From JAHBVL01 sp964461025 (lineage in GTDB: Bacteria; Chloroflexota; Chloroflexia; Thermomicrobiales; UBA6265): 64,000 nucleotides of DNA. The DNA lies in assembly GCA_964461025.1 (NCBI GenBank), contig CAYWSE010000015.1, positions 1 through 64,000 on the forward strand, read 5' to 3'. Below are positions 26,527-34,785 of this stretch, piece after piece. Numbering within the stretch: position 1 is the stretch's first letter; each line of letters begins with the position of its first letter. The position numbers were made by a program, and so were the translations under genes. Below the pieces are notes generated by a model that did no database searches, was not told the DNA's origin, and saw only the letters and a list, made by a program, of their open reading frames with translations.

Positions 26527-26555
26527 GCACGTGCCGCCAGCCAACGGCAACGTGC
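26527..26555 (-). promoter_or_regulatory. palindrome upstream of the glycosyltransferase cluster
   Basis: An interrupted hairpin pairs gcacgt with acgtgc and, inside it, gccg with cggc, around an eight-base loop, 20 bases upstream of the cluster's first start codon. It could be an operator or a mRNA hairpin. No clear promoter was found in the 346-base gap up to HU. The remaining notable element there is the HU terminator. Confidence 0.4.
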
Positions 26556-26799
26556 GGAGCAATCGCTACTGGCTAAGGAGAGGGATGGAATCGGGAAGGT
26601 GATACACCGTTCGAGCATATCCACGGTTTCAGAGGGAGCGGAATTCCTCCCGCGGCGCCCCGCGTGAGCCAGGACGCACGCCGTGGTAGCGCACTACGCG
26701 CGCTGCTCGTCGCCGCTAGCCTTGGTGGTGATCGGACGCGACACCTCGAACGGGGCCGCACTCCGTCACCGCAATTGCTGCGAGATCGGTGCACGCAAA

Positions 26800-26831
26800 A
26801 AACGGGGTAGCGAACACTCGCTACCCCGTTT
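26800..26831 (-). terminator. intrinsic terminator of the HU gene
   Basis: A perfect 13-bp stem (aaacggggtagcg / cgctaccccgttt) with a six-base loop is followed on the minus strand by a continuous T-run. It lies 21 bases after the HU stop. This is a canonical Rho-independent terminator. Confidence 0.9.
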
Positions 26832-26852
26832 CTCATTCTATTGCGCTGGCGC

Positions 26853-27125
26853 CTACTCGACGGCGCGTCGCAGACCAGCGCCGGCCTTGAAGGTCGGGCT
26901 CTTCTTGGCGGCGATTTTGATCGTTTCGCCAGTCTGCGGGTTACGGCCGTCGCGGGCCGGTCGCTCGGTCACTTTGAACGTTCCGAAGCCACTGATCGAG
27001 ACTTCGTCGCCCTTGGCGAGTGCTCCCTCAATGGCTGCGAAGACAGCCGTCACGGCCTGGTTGACTTTCGATTCAGCGATTCCTGTTTCCTGGGAAACTG
27101 CTTCGACCAAATCCTGCTTGCGCAT
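26853..27125 (-). CDS. HU-family nucleoid DNA-binding protein
   Basis: A 90-residue DNA-bending protein that acts as a dimer on the nucleoid. It starts MRKQDLVEAVSQETGIAESK and has the conserved arm region GFGTFKVTERPARDGRNPQTG followed by KKSPTFKAGAGLR (shown in parts: GFGTFKV, RPARDGRNPQTGE, SPTFKAGAGL). Length is standard. A GGGGAGG ribosome-binding site precedes the ATG. It has its own candidate promoter, a structured leader and a strong terminator, so it is monocistronic. Confidence 0.95.
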   Translation of the reverse strand: MRKQDLVEAVSQETGIAESKVNQAVTAVFAAIEGALAKGDEVSISGFGTFKVTERPARDGRNPQTGETIKIAAKKSPTFKAGAGLRRAVE

Positions 27126-27201
27126 TCACGTCCTCCCCTGCGGGTACTAGCACGCGGATATCGATTACGCCCAACCACGTGTTGAAGTATTGCGGGCACG
27201 C

Positions 27202-27243
27202 GTCACCGAGCAAGGACTGTGCCAATCTCGGTGACCGATTGGC
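27202..27243 (-). promoter_or_regulatory. two overlapping inverted repeats in the HU leader
   Basis: Arms gtcaccgag (27202-27210) and ctcggtgac (27227-27235) form one stem. Arms gccaatc (27221-27227) and gattggc (27237-27243) form a second. They share bases, so both cannot form at once. They lie directly after the predicted HU transcription start and downstream of the trmH-like gene. Confidence 0.5.
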
Positions 27244-27247
27244 AAAT

Positions 27248-27275
27248 GATGTATTGAAAAGGATCAGTTCGTCAA
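27248..27275 (-). promoter_or_regulatory. candidate promoter of the HU gene
   Basis: On the minus strand TTGACG (27275-27270) and TACATC (27253-27248) are 16 bases apart. The -35 is close to consensus and the -10 is weak. It overlaps the last codon of the upstream trmH-like gene. Confidence 0.4.
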
Positions 27276-28090
27276 TCCCCACGCGGGCTTTTGCGCAAAT
27301 CTGGGTCGATTCGGCGCTGTCGCACGGCCTCGAAGAGCATTATGGAACCTGCAACGGCTGCATTGAGTGACTCCGTGCCCAACGCCATGGGGATCACTGC
27401 CGATTCCGAGGCGAGCGCTCGCATGGCCGCGCCTGGTCCGCTTGCCTCGGAACCGACAACGATCCAGGTCGGACCGCGCAGATCGACCGATTCAAATGAG
27501 CTCGCACCATCATCGCGGGAAAGTAGGACGACCCGCACACTGGACTCCGGCGGTGGATCGACGGCGGGATCGAAACGTCCGATGGGAATGTGGAAGTGCG
27601 ACCCCATGGCCGATCTGACCACCTTGTCGTTGTAGGGATCGACTGTGCCCGGCGTCAGCAGAACGCGATTCGCCCACGCGGCGGCTGCGCTGCGGATCAA
27701 GGTGCCCAGGTTGCCCGGATCGCTGATCGAATCGGCGACGAGCGTCAGCTCCGGCCCGGTAGGTGGAAGGGAAGGGGAGGGCCAGGGAAAGATGGCAAGC
27801 ACTCCTTGTGGAGTTACCGTGCCGGCGAGGTCAGCGAAGAGAGGCGGCGCTATAGTGCGAACTGGCGATTCTCCGATCAGCGCCTCGAACTCGTTGTTCG
27901 CGAAGTCTGTACTCAGGAGCACGAGCTCGGGAGCGGCGCCGGTCAGCAGGGCATCGATGACCGATCTTACACCTTCAACGACGAACGCTCGTTCAGCGTT
28001 TCGAACCGAAGTCCGCTGAAGCGAGCGTACGCGCTTGAAAACTGGATTGTCGCGGCTCGTGATTGGCGGAAGACTGGCCGCCATACTCAC
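27272..28090 (-). CDS. TrmH/SpoU-family RNA 2'-O-methyltransferase
   Basis: A 272-residue SPOUT methyltransferase acting on tRNA or rRNA. The N-terminal substrate-binding domain has the typical ITSRDNPVFKRVRSLQ and AFVVEGVRSVIDALL. The catalytic knot has motif 1 DPGNLGTLIRSAAA, motif 2 IVVGSEASGPG and motif 3 IPMALGTESLNAAVAGSI. The frame continues upstream inside rplT, but GTG at 28088-28090 with AAGGA upstream (or ATG at 28084) starts it just after rplT. The infC-rpmI-rplT-trmH-like order is seen in many bacteria. The exact target nucleotide is not predictable. Confidence 0.88.
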   Translation of the reverse strand: MSMAASLPPITSRDNPVFKRVRSLQRTSVRNAERAFVVEGVRSVIDALLTGAAPELVLLSTDFANNEFEALIGESPVRTIAPPLFADLAGTVTPQGVLAIFPWPSPSLPPTGPELTLVADSISDPGNLGTLIRSAAAAWANRVLLTPGTVDPYNDKVVRSAMGSHFHIPIGRFDPAVDPPPESSVRVVLLSRDDGASSFESVDLRGPTWIVVGSEASGPGAAMRALASESAVIPMALGTESLNAAVAGSIMLFEAVRQRRIDPDLRKSPRGD

Positions 28091-28104
28091 GCCGGATCCT
28101 TCGG

Positions 28105-28470
28105 TCAGGACGGGCCGCCGGCATTCGCCTTGGCGATCGCCGCAATCTCTGAAAACGCCGCCGGATCCTTCACCGCCAGATCGGCAAGCATCTTGCGGTC
28201 GATCGAAACGTGCGCTTTGCGCAGTCCTTCGACAAACCGCGAGTAGGAAATGTCGTTGAGGCGTGCCGCGGCATTGATCCGAATGATCCAAAGACGGCGC
28301 ATATCGCGTTTGCGCGTGCGGCGGTCGCGATATGCGTACATGAGCGAACGCATCATCGATTCATGCGCGCGCTTGTACAGCCGGTTGTTAGTCGAGTAGT
28401 GGCCCCGTGTCTGGGCCAAAACCTTCTTATGCTTGCGATGCGCGGCCACACCGCGCTTGACTCGTGCCAT
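28105..28470 (-). CDS. rplT: 50S ribosomal protein L20
   Basis: A 121-residue large-subunit assembly protein. The N-terminus MARVKRGVAAHRKHKKVLAQ and the core GHYSTNNRLYKRAHESMMRSL and RDRRTRKRDMRRLWIIRINA (given in short parts here: NRLYKRAHES, RKRDMRRLWIIRINAA) are standard. In other bacteria L20 represses its own operon by binding the leader. It lies 27 bases after rpmI. Confidence 0.97.
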   Translation of the reverse strand: MARVKRGVAAHRKHKKVLAQTRGHYSTNNRLYKRAHESMMRSLMYAYRDRRTRKRDMRRLWIIRINAAARLNDISYSRFVEGLRKAHVSIDRKMLADLAVKDPAAFSEIAAIAKANAGGPS

Positions 28471-28497
28471 TGTCAGTCTCCGTCTGCCTGTGGGTAC

Positions 28498-28704
28498 TTA
28501 GTCGCCATATGGCATGAGCCGGCGGACCTGCTTCACGCTCGTCGAATCAACTGCCTGCATGCGGTCGAACTGGCGCTTGACGCGAGGCGCCTTGCGACGA
28601 CGGAAATGGCTCTTCATTCCCTTCGCCCGCATCACTTTGCCGGTCGCCGTGATTTTGAAGCGCCGCTTGGCGCCCTTATGCGTTTTCAGCTTCGCTTTCT
28701 TCAT
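28498..28704 (-). CDS. rpmI: 50S ribosomal protein L35
   Basis: A 68-residue basic protein with the L35 core KLKTHKGAKRRFKITATGKV. The end RQFDRMQAVDSTSVKQVRRL is usual for a C-terminal helix. The ATG at 28704 is chosen because GGAAGG is eleven bases upstream; a GTG nine bases earlier would leave only two bases after that site. The start lies inside the end of infC (29-base overlap), so translation is probably coupled. Confidence 0.95.
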   Translation of the reverse strand: MKKAKLKTHKGAKRRFKITATGKVMRAKGMKSHFRRRKAPRVKRQFDRMQAVDSTSVKQVRRLMPYGD

Positions 28705-29257
28705 GACTTGCACTGCCTTCCTTTTCGCGGTGCGATTGTTTCTGTTTCAGTGGGGCGAGGATCATCGTCATCGTTCGCCCTTCGAGCTTCGGCGCCTGTT
28801 CGATCGATCCGTGCGGCCGCAGCATCTCCACCAGCTGGTCGAGGAGTCCTCGCCCAATGTCCGGGTGGGCCATTTCGCGACCCCTGAAGAGCACTGTGAC
28901 CTTCACCTTATCGCCGGAATCGAGAAACTTCGCGGCTCGACGCCCTTTGGTTTCCAGATCGTGATCGTCGATCTTCGGACGGATGCGAACTTCTTTCAGC
29001 TCGATCGTGGTCTGATGCCGGCGAGATTCACGTTCCTTGCGACTCTGCTCGTACTTGAATTTCCCATAATCCATAAGACGGCAGACTGGGGGAATGGCAT
29101 TGGGCGCGACTTCAACGAGGTCAAGTCCTCGTTCCCGCGCCATTTCAAGCGCGTCACGCGTCGGAATGATTCCAACCTGCTCGCCGTTCTCGTCGATAAG
29201 CCGAACTTCGCGAATGCGTATTCGCTCGTTGACTCTCGTCTGAACTGGTCTGGCTAT
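28676..29257 (-). CDS. infC: translation initiation factor IF-3, read from an ATA start codon
   Basis: IF-3 binds the 30S subunit and checks start-codon pairing. From the first ATG (29141-29143) only 155 residues are encoded, lacking the conserved N-terminus. In-frame codons upstream continue the family sequence without a break: ARPVQTRVNERIRIREVRL, then IDENGEQVGIIPTRDALE. They lead back to ATA at 29257-29255, preceded by a perfect AGGAGG five bases away. No ATG, GTG or TTG is available there. This gives 193 residues, a normal IF-3 length, with C-terminal hallmarks VTVLFRGREMAHPDIG. infC is known to use rare start codons (AUU in E. coli) for autoregulation, because IF-3 rejects its own start. 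The gene heads the infC-rpmI-rplT operon. Confidence 0.93.
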   Translation of the reverse strand: MARPVQTRVNERIRIREVRLIDENGEQVGIIPTRDALEMARERGLDLVEVAPNAIPPVCRLMDYGKFKYEQSRKERESRRHQTTIELKEVRIRPKIDDHDLETKGRRAAKFLDSGDKVKVTVLFRGREMAHPDIGRGLLDQLVEMLRPHGSIEQAPKLEGRTMTMILAPLKQKQSHREKEGSASHEESEAENA

Positions 29258-29320
29258 AGTGGCCTCCTGTAAATGGTGTGTCAGCTAGCGTCGCTCGTGA
29301 AAAGACACCATACACAATTG

Positions 29321-29347
29321 ACGCTCGGGCGATGAATCGCCGAGCGT
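29321..29347 (-). promoter_or_regulatory. hairpin at the 5' end of the infC leader
   Basis: Arms acgctcgg(g)cga and tcgccgagcgt pair with one bulged base around a tgaa loop. The stem starts about six bases after the predicted transcription start. A second weaker pairing (gtgtc / gacac) lies between it and the ribosome-binding site. It may stabilise the mRNA or act as the ribosomal-protein or IF-3 control element. Confidence 0.5.
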
Positions 29348-29359
29348 TGCGACCGAACG

Positions 29360-29388
29360 ATTCTATCACCTCCGCCCATCTGGTTCAA
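29360..29388 (-). promoter_or_regulatory. promoter of the infC-rpmI-rplT operon
   Basis: On the minus strand TTGAAC (29388-29383) and TAGAAT (29365-29360) are separated by exactly 17 bases, close to the vegetative sigma-factor consensus. The predicted start near 29353 gives a leader of about 95 bases. Confidence 0.7.
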
Positions 29389-29425
29389 CGAAATGGAGAC
29401 TCGAATGATTCGATGAAGGCGTAGC

Positions 29426-29445
29426 GGCTGACATCCGTGTCAGCC
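29426..29445. repeat. perfect inverted repeat between ribF and infC
   Basis: ggctgaca and tgtcagcc form an 8-bp stem with a tccg loop, about 135 bases downstream of ribF. There is no T-run, so terminator activity for the long upstream operon is uncertain. The rest of the 323-base gap holds the infC promoter and leader and no convincing gene. Confidence 0.45.
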
Positions 29446-29580
29446 AGTGGCGAAGAGGAACGGCGCGGAGCGACAACCATGCCTGTAAGGAGCGCGATCG
29501 CCGGAAAGCGCCATAAATGGTGAGGCGACGCATGGAACCTGAGACTGATGACGCTGAAAGCTGGTCGAAGGAAAGCTGAA

Positions 29581-30477
29581 TCATGCACCCCTTGCGGCAA
29601 GCACCGCCCGAATCGCCGTTTCGTCGATCTTCAACTGCTCCACAAGCGCTTCCAGGCCGTCGAATGTCTGATCCGGGCGGATGCGTTCGATCAGATCGAC
29701 CGTCATCCAGGTGCCGTAGAGATCGCCGCTGAAATCGAGCACGTTGGTTTCCACCTGACGTTCGCCGCCATCGACCGTGGGCCGGGTGCCGAGATAGGTC
29801 ATGGCCGGCCGGTCCGTGAACTGGCCTGGAACTGTCGCCAGCGAGGCATAGATGCCGTCGGCGAGTTGAATCATCCCCGCAGGAGGAGCGAAGTTGGCGG
29901 TCGGAAAGCCGATCTGCCGGCCGAGGTGCGCGCCGTGGATGACCTCCCCGCTTACCCGGTATGGCCGGCCAAGCATGCTCGCCGCGGAACTGACGTCGCC
30001 TGACTCGATCGCTTTGCGGACCGCAGTGCTGCTGATCGGCGCTTCACCTTCCGGCAGGCGAGGGAAGACATCAAGTGAGAAGCCCTGCGAAACGCCGATC
30101 TCCCGGATGACGTCGATCGTGCCGGAACGCTTGCGGCCGAGGGCAAAATCGTCGCCGACCCAGAGCTCGACCATGCCTATCTTCTCGATCAGCATCTGGA
30201 GAAACTCTTCCGGACTGAGTACCGCGAGCTCACGGGTGAATGGGACGACTTCGATGTGATCCGCCCCGGAATCGCGCAGGAGCCGCAGCTTTTCCTCGAG
30301 TGTCGTGAGCCGACCACGGTACAGCTCCGGTCTGAGCACGGATATTGGCACCGGCTCGAATGTCACGACCGCCGACTGAATGCCTTGTTCCCGCGCCCGA
30401 TTGACGACCAGGCCGATTAGAGCCTGGTGACCGCGATGGACGCCGTCAAAAGTCCCGATTGTTGCGACGCACTTCAC
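29581..30477 (-). CDS. ribF: bifunctional riboflavin kinase / FAD synthetase
   Basis: Makes FMN from riboflavin and FAD from FMN. The 298-residue protein starts from GTG with the nucleotidyltransferase motif IGTFDGVHRGHQALIG and the segment LWVGDDFALGRKRSG; the C-terminal riboflavin-kinase domain begins near residue 180 with GRPYRVSGEVIHGAHLGRQ and GFPTANF. This is the last gene of the nusA operon, seven bases after truB. Confidence 0.95.
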   Translation of the reverse strand: MKCVATIGTFDGVHRGHQALIGLVVNRAREQGIQSAVVTFEPVPISVLRPELYRGRLTTLEEKLRLLRDSGADHIEVVPFTRELAVLSPEEFLQMLIEKIGMVELWVGDDFALGRKRSGTIDVIREIGVSQGFSLDVFPRLPEGEAPISSTAVRKAIESGDVSSAASMLGRPYRVSGEVIHGAHLGRQIGFPTANFAPPAGMIQLADGIYASLATVPGQFTDRPAMTYLGTRPTVDGGERQVETNVLDFSGDLYGTWMTVDLIERIRPDQTFDGLEALVEQLKIDETAIRAVLAARGA

Positions 30478-30484
30478 TTCAGCG

Positions 30485-31423
30485 TTACCTCTGACTTTGC
30501 GCGGTCTCGCACGCGGACATCACATCGACCACTCTGCGGGGCTGAATCCACCAGGCATCAGCGTTGGTGTTGATTTCCCCGATTCCGAGCCACTGGCCAG
30601 ATTGAGAATAGACGCGTACCCAATCCTGCTCGCAGGAGGACGTCGAGATGGTTTGACCGCGACGCCATCGCGCTTCACCAGCCTCATCGAGGATCGCCGC
30701 CGGCAGGTGACCCAACACCGCATCCGGATGATAGGCGATGACCGGCCAGGCGTCCTCGAGTGACATCTCCGCAAGCTGCTCGAGCGTCCACGCGTCTTCG
30801 AGCGAAAACGAACCAGATCGCAAGCGAACCAGATCGGAGAGATGTGCGCCGGCGCCAAGATCGCGGCCAAGATCGAAAGCGAGCGACCTGATGTAGGTGC
30901 CGGCGCTGCAGTCAACGCAGATCGTCAGAACCGGCGGCGTGTAGTCGATAATGACGATCTCGTGAATGACTACCGACCGAGCAGGCCGATCGATCTCGAT
31001 GCCTTCCCTGGCCAAATCATATAAGCGGCGACCGCCAATCTGAACCGCTGAATGCATCGGCGGAATCTGGTCCAGCTGACCGTCATAGAAGGGGAGCATC
31101 GTCTCGATCTCTGCCTGAGAGGGGAACTGATTCGTCAACCGCGTGACCGTTCCGTCAGCGTCGAACGAGTCTGTCTCGGTGCCGAAGGTGATTTCGGCGC
31201 GATACGTTTTCGAACCATCGTCCGCAAATGCCAGAGCTTTCGTGGCCATCCCCAGCGCGACCGGGAGGACGCCGGTCGCGGCGGGATCGAGTGTTCCCGT
31301 GTGACCCACAGTCCGCTGTCCGGTCAACCGCCGCACACGATTGACTACGTCATGACTCGTCATGCCGGCCGGTTTGTCGACGATCAGAAATCCGTGAAAG
31401 CGAGGATTGTCCGGGCGGGCCAC
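30485..31423 (-). CDS. truB: tRNA pseudouridine-55 synthase
   Basis: Isomerises U55 in the T-loop of tRNA. The 312-residue protein begins GFLIVDKPAGMTSHDVVNR, has the catalytic-Asp segment VGHTGTLDPAATGVLP, and the later motif RRLYDLAREG and CSAGTYIRSLAFDLG. The frame stays open through the end of nrnA, but GTG at 31421-31423 starts two bases after the nrnA stop and is the natural start. The C-terminus has a small PUA-like part (about residues 240-312). It is in the usual order after rbfA and nrnA. Confidence 0.93.
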   Translation of the reverse strand: MARPDNPRFHGFLIVDKPAGMTSHDVVNRVRRLTGQRTVGHTGTLDPAATGVLPVALGMATKALAFADDGSKTYRAEITFGTETDSFDADGTVTRLTNQFPSQAEIETMLPFYDGQLDQIPPMHSAVQIGGRRLYDLAREGIEIDRPARSVVIHEIVIIDYTPPVLTICVDCSAGTYIRSLAFDLGRDLGAGAHLSDLVRLRSGSFSLEDAWTLEQLAEMSLEDAWPVIAYHPDAVLGHLPAAILDEAGEARWRRGQTISTSSCEQDWVRVYSQSGQWLGIGEINTNADAWWIQPRRVVDVMSACETAQSQR

Positions 31424-31425
31424 AT

Positions 31426-32442
31426 TCAGGCAACTGGCTTGCGGCTGATCCGCTCGGCCACGGTCGTCAGAAAGTACTCGCGCTCTGCCTCGCCACCAGT
31501 CACCTGGCAGCCAGCGGCGCGAGGATGCCCGCCGCCACCGAACTCCGCGGCGATCGCGGCCACATCGACATCTGAGGTCATGCTGCGCATGCTGACCCGC
31601 CATCCACGATCGTTTTCGTGGAGAATTGCCGCCGCACGCGAACCGTGCGTACCGGCCAGGAAATTGACGATGCCCTCTGCTTCGGAGGGATCGGCGCCGC
31701 ACGATTCAAGCATCTCGTGCGTGATGCTGGTCCAGATCAGGGAGCCGGTCCACGACGTGACATCGAGGGCGCGACGCCACAGACAGACGCTGGAGGCTGG
31801 TTTCAGCCGGAAGAGTGCATCGGTGATGCTGGTCGGGTTGGCTCCAGCATCAACAAGATCCGCCGCCATTCGCATGGTTCGGGAGGTTGTGGATTCCGTT
31901 CGCAGTCCCAGCGTGTCGCCGTAGATTCCGGCGAGGAGACACTGGGCAACAGGCACCGTTTTCTCGATGTCCCAGGTGTCGAGCAGAACCGTAATGATCT
32001 CCGCGGTTGCGGCTGCCTTCGGTTCGACGATGTTGATCTCGCCGAAATGATCGTTCGTGATGTGGTGATCGATGTTGACGATCGGCATGCTCACGCCGTC
32101 GGTGCGGGTTGGATCGTCTTGGTAGAAATCACCAAGACGGCGGCGATCGGAGCAGTCGACCATGCAGAGAAGATCGTATTCCGGAATGTCATCCTGGCCA
32201 TAGATCACAGCCTGACTACTGCCGGGCAAAAAGCGGAGCGAGTCCGGTAGCTTGCCGTCGCTGATGAGTACGAAGCTGGAGACTTCGAGGCGTCGAAGCG
32301 CGTGACTCAAAGCGAGCGCCGATCCGAATCCATCAGCATCGATGTTCTGGTGCGTTGGCAGGCAAATCATCGTTGCCGAGCGCAGTCTTACCAGGCACTC
32401 TCTGGCGAGCGATTCGTCGACCGTCCAGCTGACACGATCCAT
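31426..32442 (-). CDS. nrnA: DHH/DHHA1 phosphoesterase, NrnA type (nanoRNase / pAp phosphatase)
   Basis: Degrades very short oligoribonucleotides and removes phosphate from 3'-phosphoadenosine 5'-phosphate. The 338-residue protein has motif I as HQNIDADGFGSALALSHAL, motif II MVDCSDRRRLGD, the DHH motif in VNIDHHITNDHFG, and a DHHA1 RNA-binding domain ending AAEFGGGGHPRAAGCQV, the GGGHxxAAG signature. Motif I reads NIDADG where many relatives have HxxPDGDA-like residues, a moderate variation. The ATG overlaps the rbfA stop by one base. Confidence 0.9.
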   Translation of the reverse strand: MDRVSWTVDESLARECLVRLRSATMICLPTHQNIDADGFGSALALSHALRRLEVSSFVLISDGKLPDSLRFLPGSSQAVIYGQDDIPEYDLLCMVDCSDRRRLGDFYQDDPTRTDGVSMPIVNIDHHITNDHFGEINIVEPKAAATAEIITVLLDTWDIEKTVPVAQCLLAGIYGDTLGLRTESTTSRTMRMAADLVDAGANPTSITDALFRLKPASSVCLWRRALDVTSWTGSLIWTSITHEMLESCGADPSEAEGIVNFLAGTHGSRAAAILHENDRGWRVSMRSMTSDVDVAAIAAEFGGGGHPRAAGCQVTGGEAEREYFLTTVAERISRKPVA

Positions 32443-32816
32443 TAGCTCGAACTCCCACCCCGAGAGCCGGAGGTATCGGATGATCTGGCCTGTGCGATTG
32501 CGCTGGCAATCGTTTCTGCGTACTCCATGGAGCGATCGTCCACGAAGGTCACTTCGGGAATCTGCCGCATGCGTAAACGCGGTTTCAACTGGCGACGAAT
32601 ATATCCGGAGGCCGAATCGAGCGCCGCCATTGTGCCAGCCCGCTCCTCATCCGTTCCGAGAACAGAGATGTAGGCGTTTGCCTGCCGAATGTCAGGAGTA
32701 ACGTCGACCCTGGTGATCGTGAAAAACGCCACGCGTGGGTCTTTGACATCGTGACGGATGATGTCATCGAGTTCTTCCCGAAGCAGGTCGCCGACCTGTC
32801 GTGTTCGCCGGCTCAT
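32442..32816 (-). CDS. rbfA: ribosome-binding factor A
   Basis: A 124-residue KH-like protein needed for late 30S maturation, particularly in the cold. It begins MSRRTRQVGDLLREELDDII and includes KDPRVAFFTITRVDVTPD and ASGYIRRQLKPRLRMRQIPE. The Ser/Gly-rich tail is short. The frame is open to 33005 inside infB, but the ATG at 32816 with AAAGGAG upstream matches the family N-terminus. It lies between infB and nrnA. Confidence 0.94.
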   Translation of the reverse strand: MSRRTRQVGDLLREELDDIIRHDVKDPRVAFFTITRVDVTPDIRQANAYISVLGTDEERAGTMAALDSASGYIRRQLKPRLRMRQIPEVTFVDDRSMEYAETIASAIAQARSSDTSGSRGGSSS

Positions 32817-32895
32817 CGAGGAACTCCTTTCCAGGAAATGCTCGCAAAATAATGCACAGAGCCAGCCAGCTATACCACTGACTGGCTCCGAGTCG

Positions 32896-34785
32896 CTATT
32901 TCCTTGCGATTTCCTCGCGATGGAAGAATTCGAGCTGATCGCTGACCCGCAAATCGTTGAACGAATCAAGCCCAAGACCGCATTCGTACCCCTGGGCGAC
33001 TTCACGAACGTCGTCCTTGAACCGGCGCAGCGACTTGATGCCGCCTTCGTGGATCACGGTGCCGTCGCGCAGCACGCGGGCGCGGGAATTGCGAGTGATC
33101 TTGCCATCGAGCACGTAGAGCCCCGCGACAACATCGCCTGAAGGCAACCGGAAGGTGTCTCGAACCTCGGCATAGCCATCGGTGACATCTTCGAAAATCG
33201 GCGCAAGCATGCCCTGCATGGCAGCTTTGACTTCGTCGATCAGGTTATAGATGACGGTGTAATAACGGATATCGACGCCGGCAGCATCGGTGGCTCGCTT
33301 GGCGGCGACATCCGGCCGCACGTTAAATCCAATAATGATGCTGCGGGTTGTGACGGCGAGACTGACGTCAGACTCCGATATTGCGCCAGTTCCCGCGTAC
33401 GGAATGCTCAGCTTGACTTCGTCGCTCGAATCATTCAGTTTGAGGAGAGCAGCCTGAATCGCTTCAAGTGATCCCTGCACGTCTGCTTTGACGATGACAC
33501 GCAACTCGGCGGTCTGCCCGGTGCGAACCTGGTTGTACAGCTCTGTCAGCTTGATACCACGGTCACTTGTGAGCGATTCCGTGCGCTTCTGGGCCTGACG
33601 CTGTTCCACGATCTGTCGAGCAGCTCGCTCATCTTCGATGACCTGGAACGTGTCTCCAGCTTGCGGAAGCTCGAGCAGACCGAGAATCTCGACCGGCATG
33701 CTTGGTTCGGCGCGACGCACCCGGCGTCCGCGATCATCGAACATCGCCTTGACGCGTCCCATCGTGGCGCCAGCAACGACGATATCGCGCACGTTGAGCG
33801 TACCGCTTTGTACGAGGAGCGTGGCAACCGGTCCGCGAGAACGATCGACCTTGGCTTCGATCACAACGCCGCTGGCATGCTTATGCGGATTCGCTTTCAG
33901 TTCATGGACGTCGGCGACGAGGAGCGCCACTTCCAGCAGATCGTCCAGTCCCAGGCGCTGCAATGCTGAGACTTCGACGAATGGCACATCGCCTCCCCAA
34001 TCTTCAGGGATGACGTTCATCTCAGAGAGCTGTTGTTTCACGAGATCGGGATTGGCGGTCGGGAGATCGATTTTGTTGATAGCCACGATGATCGGCACAC
34101 TCGCGGAGCGGATATGTGCAACGGCCTCCCGGGTTGTCGGCATGACGCCGTCATCCGCCGCGACGACAAGCACGGCGACATCAGTCGCCTGAGCGCCGCG
34201 AGCTCGCATGGCCGTGAATGCTTCGTGACCTGGAGTATCGAGAAAGGTGATCTTGCGGCCCTGGTTTTCGATCTGATAGGCGCCGATGTGTTGCGTGATG
34301 CCGCCAGCTTCTCCTTCGGCAACTTTGGTCTGGCGTATGGCGTCAAGGAGCTTCGTTTTGCCGTGATCGACATGTCCCATGATCGTGACGACGGGAGCGC
34401 GGGACTCGGCATCTGGATCGGTATGACCCTCAAGCCTGCGGCTCTCGAAGTCCGCCGCGGCCGCCTGAACCGCTTCCGGAATATCCTCGAGTGTTTCCCA
34501 CCCGAGACTTTCGGCGACTCGCGATGCCGTGGCGTAGTCGATCTGGACATTGATCGACGCCATGATGCCCATCGACATCAATTCCTTGATGACTTCGATT
34601 GGTGTAGCTTCCAGCTTCTCGGCCAACTCGGCCACGGTCAGCACGGGAGGCAACGCGACCGGTTCGCGCACGACTGGCGCCGCGCGGCGCACCGCGACTA
34701 CCCGCGAACCACCTGAGCGCTGGTTTTTGGATCGCTTGGAGCCGCCCGGGCGGCGGCCACTTCTTCTCTCATAGGTATCTGTCAT
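32896..34785 (-). CDS. infB: translation initiation factor IF-2
   Basis: The GTPase that brings initiator tRNA to the ribosome. At 629 residues it is a short form with a brief basic N-terminus and one N-terminal IF2N subdomain (LTVAELAEKLEATPIEVI). The G domain has G1 GHVDHGKTKLLD, G3 DTPGHEAF and G4 NKID; domain II and the C-terminal tRNA-binding domain (CGLGLDSFNDLRVSDQLEFF) are complete. The ATG overlaps the ylxR stop by four bases. Confidence 0.97.
   Translation of the reverse strand: MTDTYERRSGRRPGGSKRSKNQRSGGSRVVAVRRAAPVVREPVALPPVLTVAELAEKLEATPIEVIKELMSMGIMASINVQIDYATASRVAESLGWETLEDIPEAVQAAAADFESRRLEGHTDPDAESRAPVVTIMGHVDHGKTKLLDAIRQTKVAEGEAGGITQHIGAYQIENQGRKITFLDTPGHEAFTAMRARGAQATDVAVLVVAADDGVMPTTREAVAHIRSASVPIIVAINKIDLPTANPDLVKQQLSEMNVIPEDWGGDVPFVEVSALQRLGLDDLLEVALLVADVHELKANPHKHASGVVIEAKVDRSRGPVATLLVQSGTLNVRDIVVAGATMGRVKAMFDDRGRRVRRAEPSMPVEILGLLELPQAGDTFQVIEDERAARQIVEQRQAQKRTESLTSDRGIKLTELYNQVRTGQTAELRVIVKADVQGSLEAIQAALLKLNDSSDEVKLSIPYAGTGAISESDVSLAVTTRSIIIGFNVRPDVAAKRATDAAGVDIRYYTVIYNLIDEVKAAMQGMLAPIFEDVTDGYAEVRDTFRLPSGDVVAGLYVLDGKITRNSRARVLRDGTVIHEGGIKSLRRFKDDVREVAQGYECGLGLDSFNDLRVSDQLEFFHREEIARK

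Noticed and set aside
29366..29600. Small ORFs between infC and ribF
   Set aside because: They overlap each other, run through the infC promoter and an inverted repeat, and have no recognisable domain.
31424..31702. N-terminal extension of truB
   Set aside because: This part is the reverse reading of nrnA in another frame; the GTG at 31423 gives the family N-terminus.
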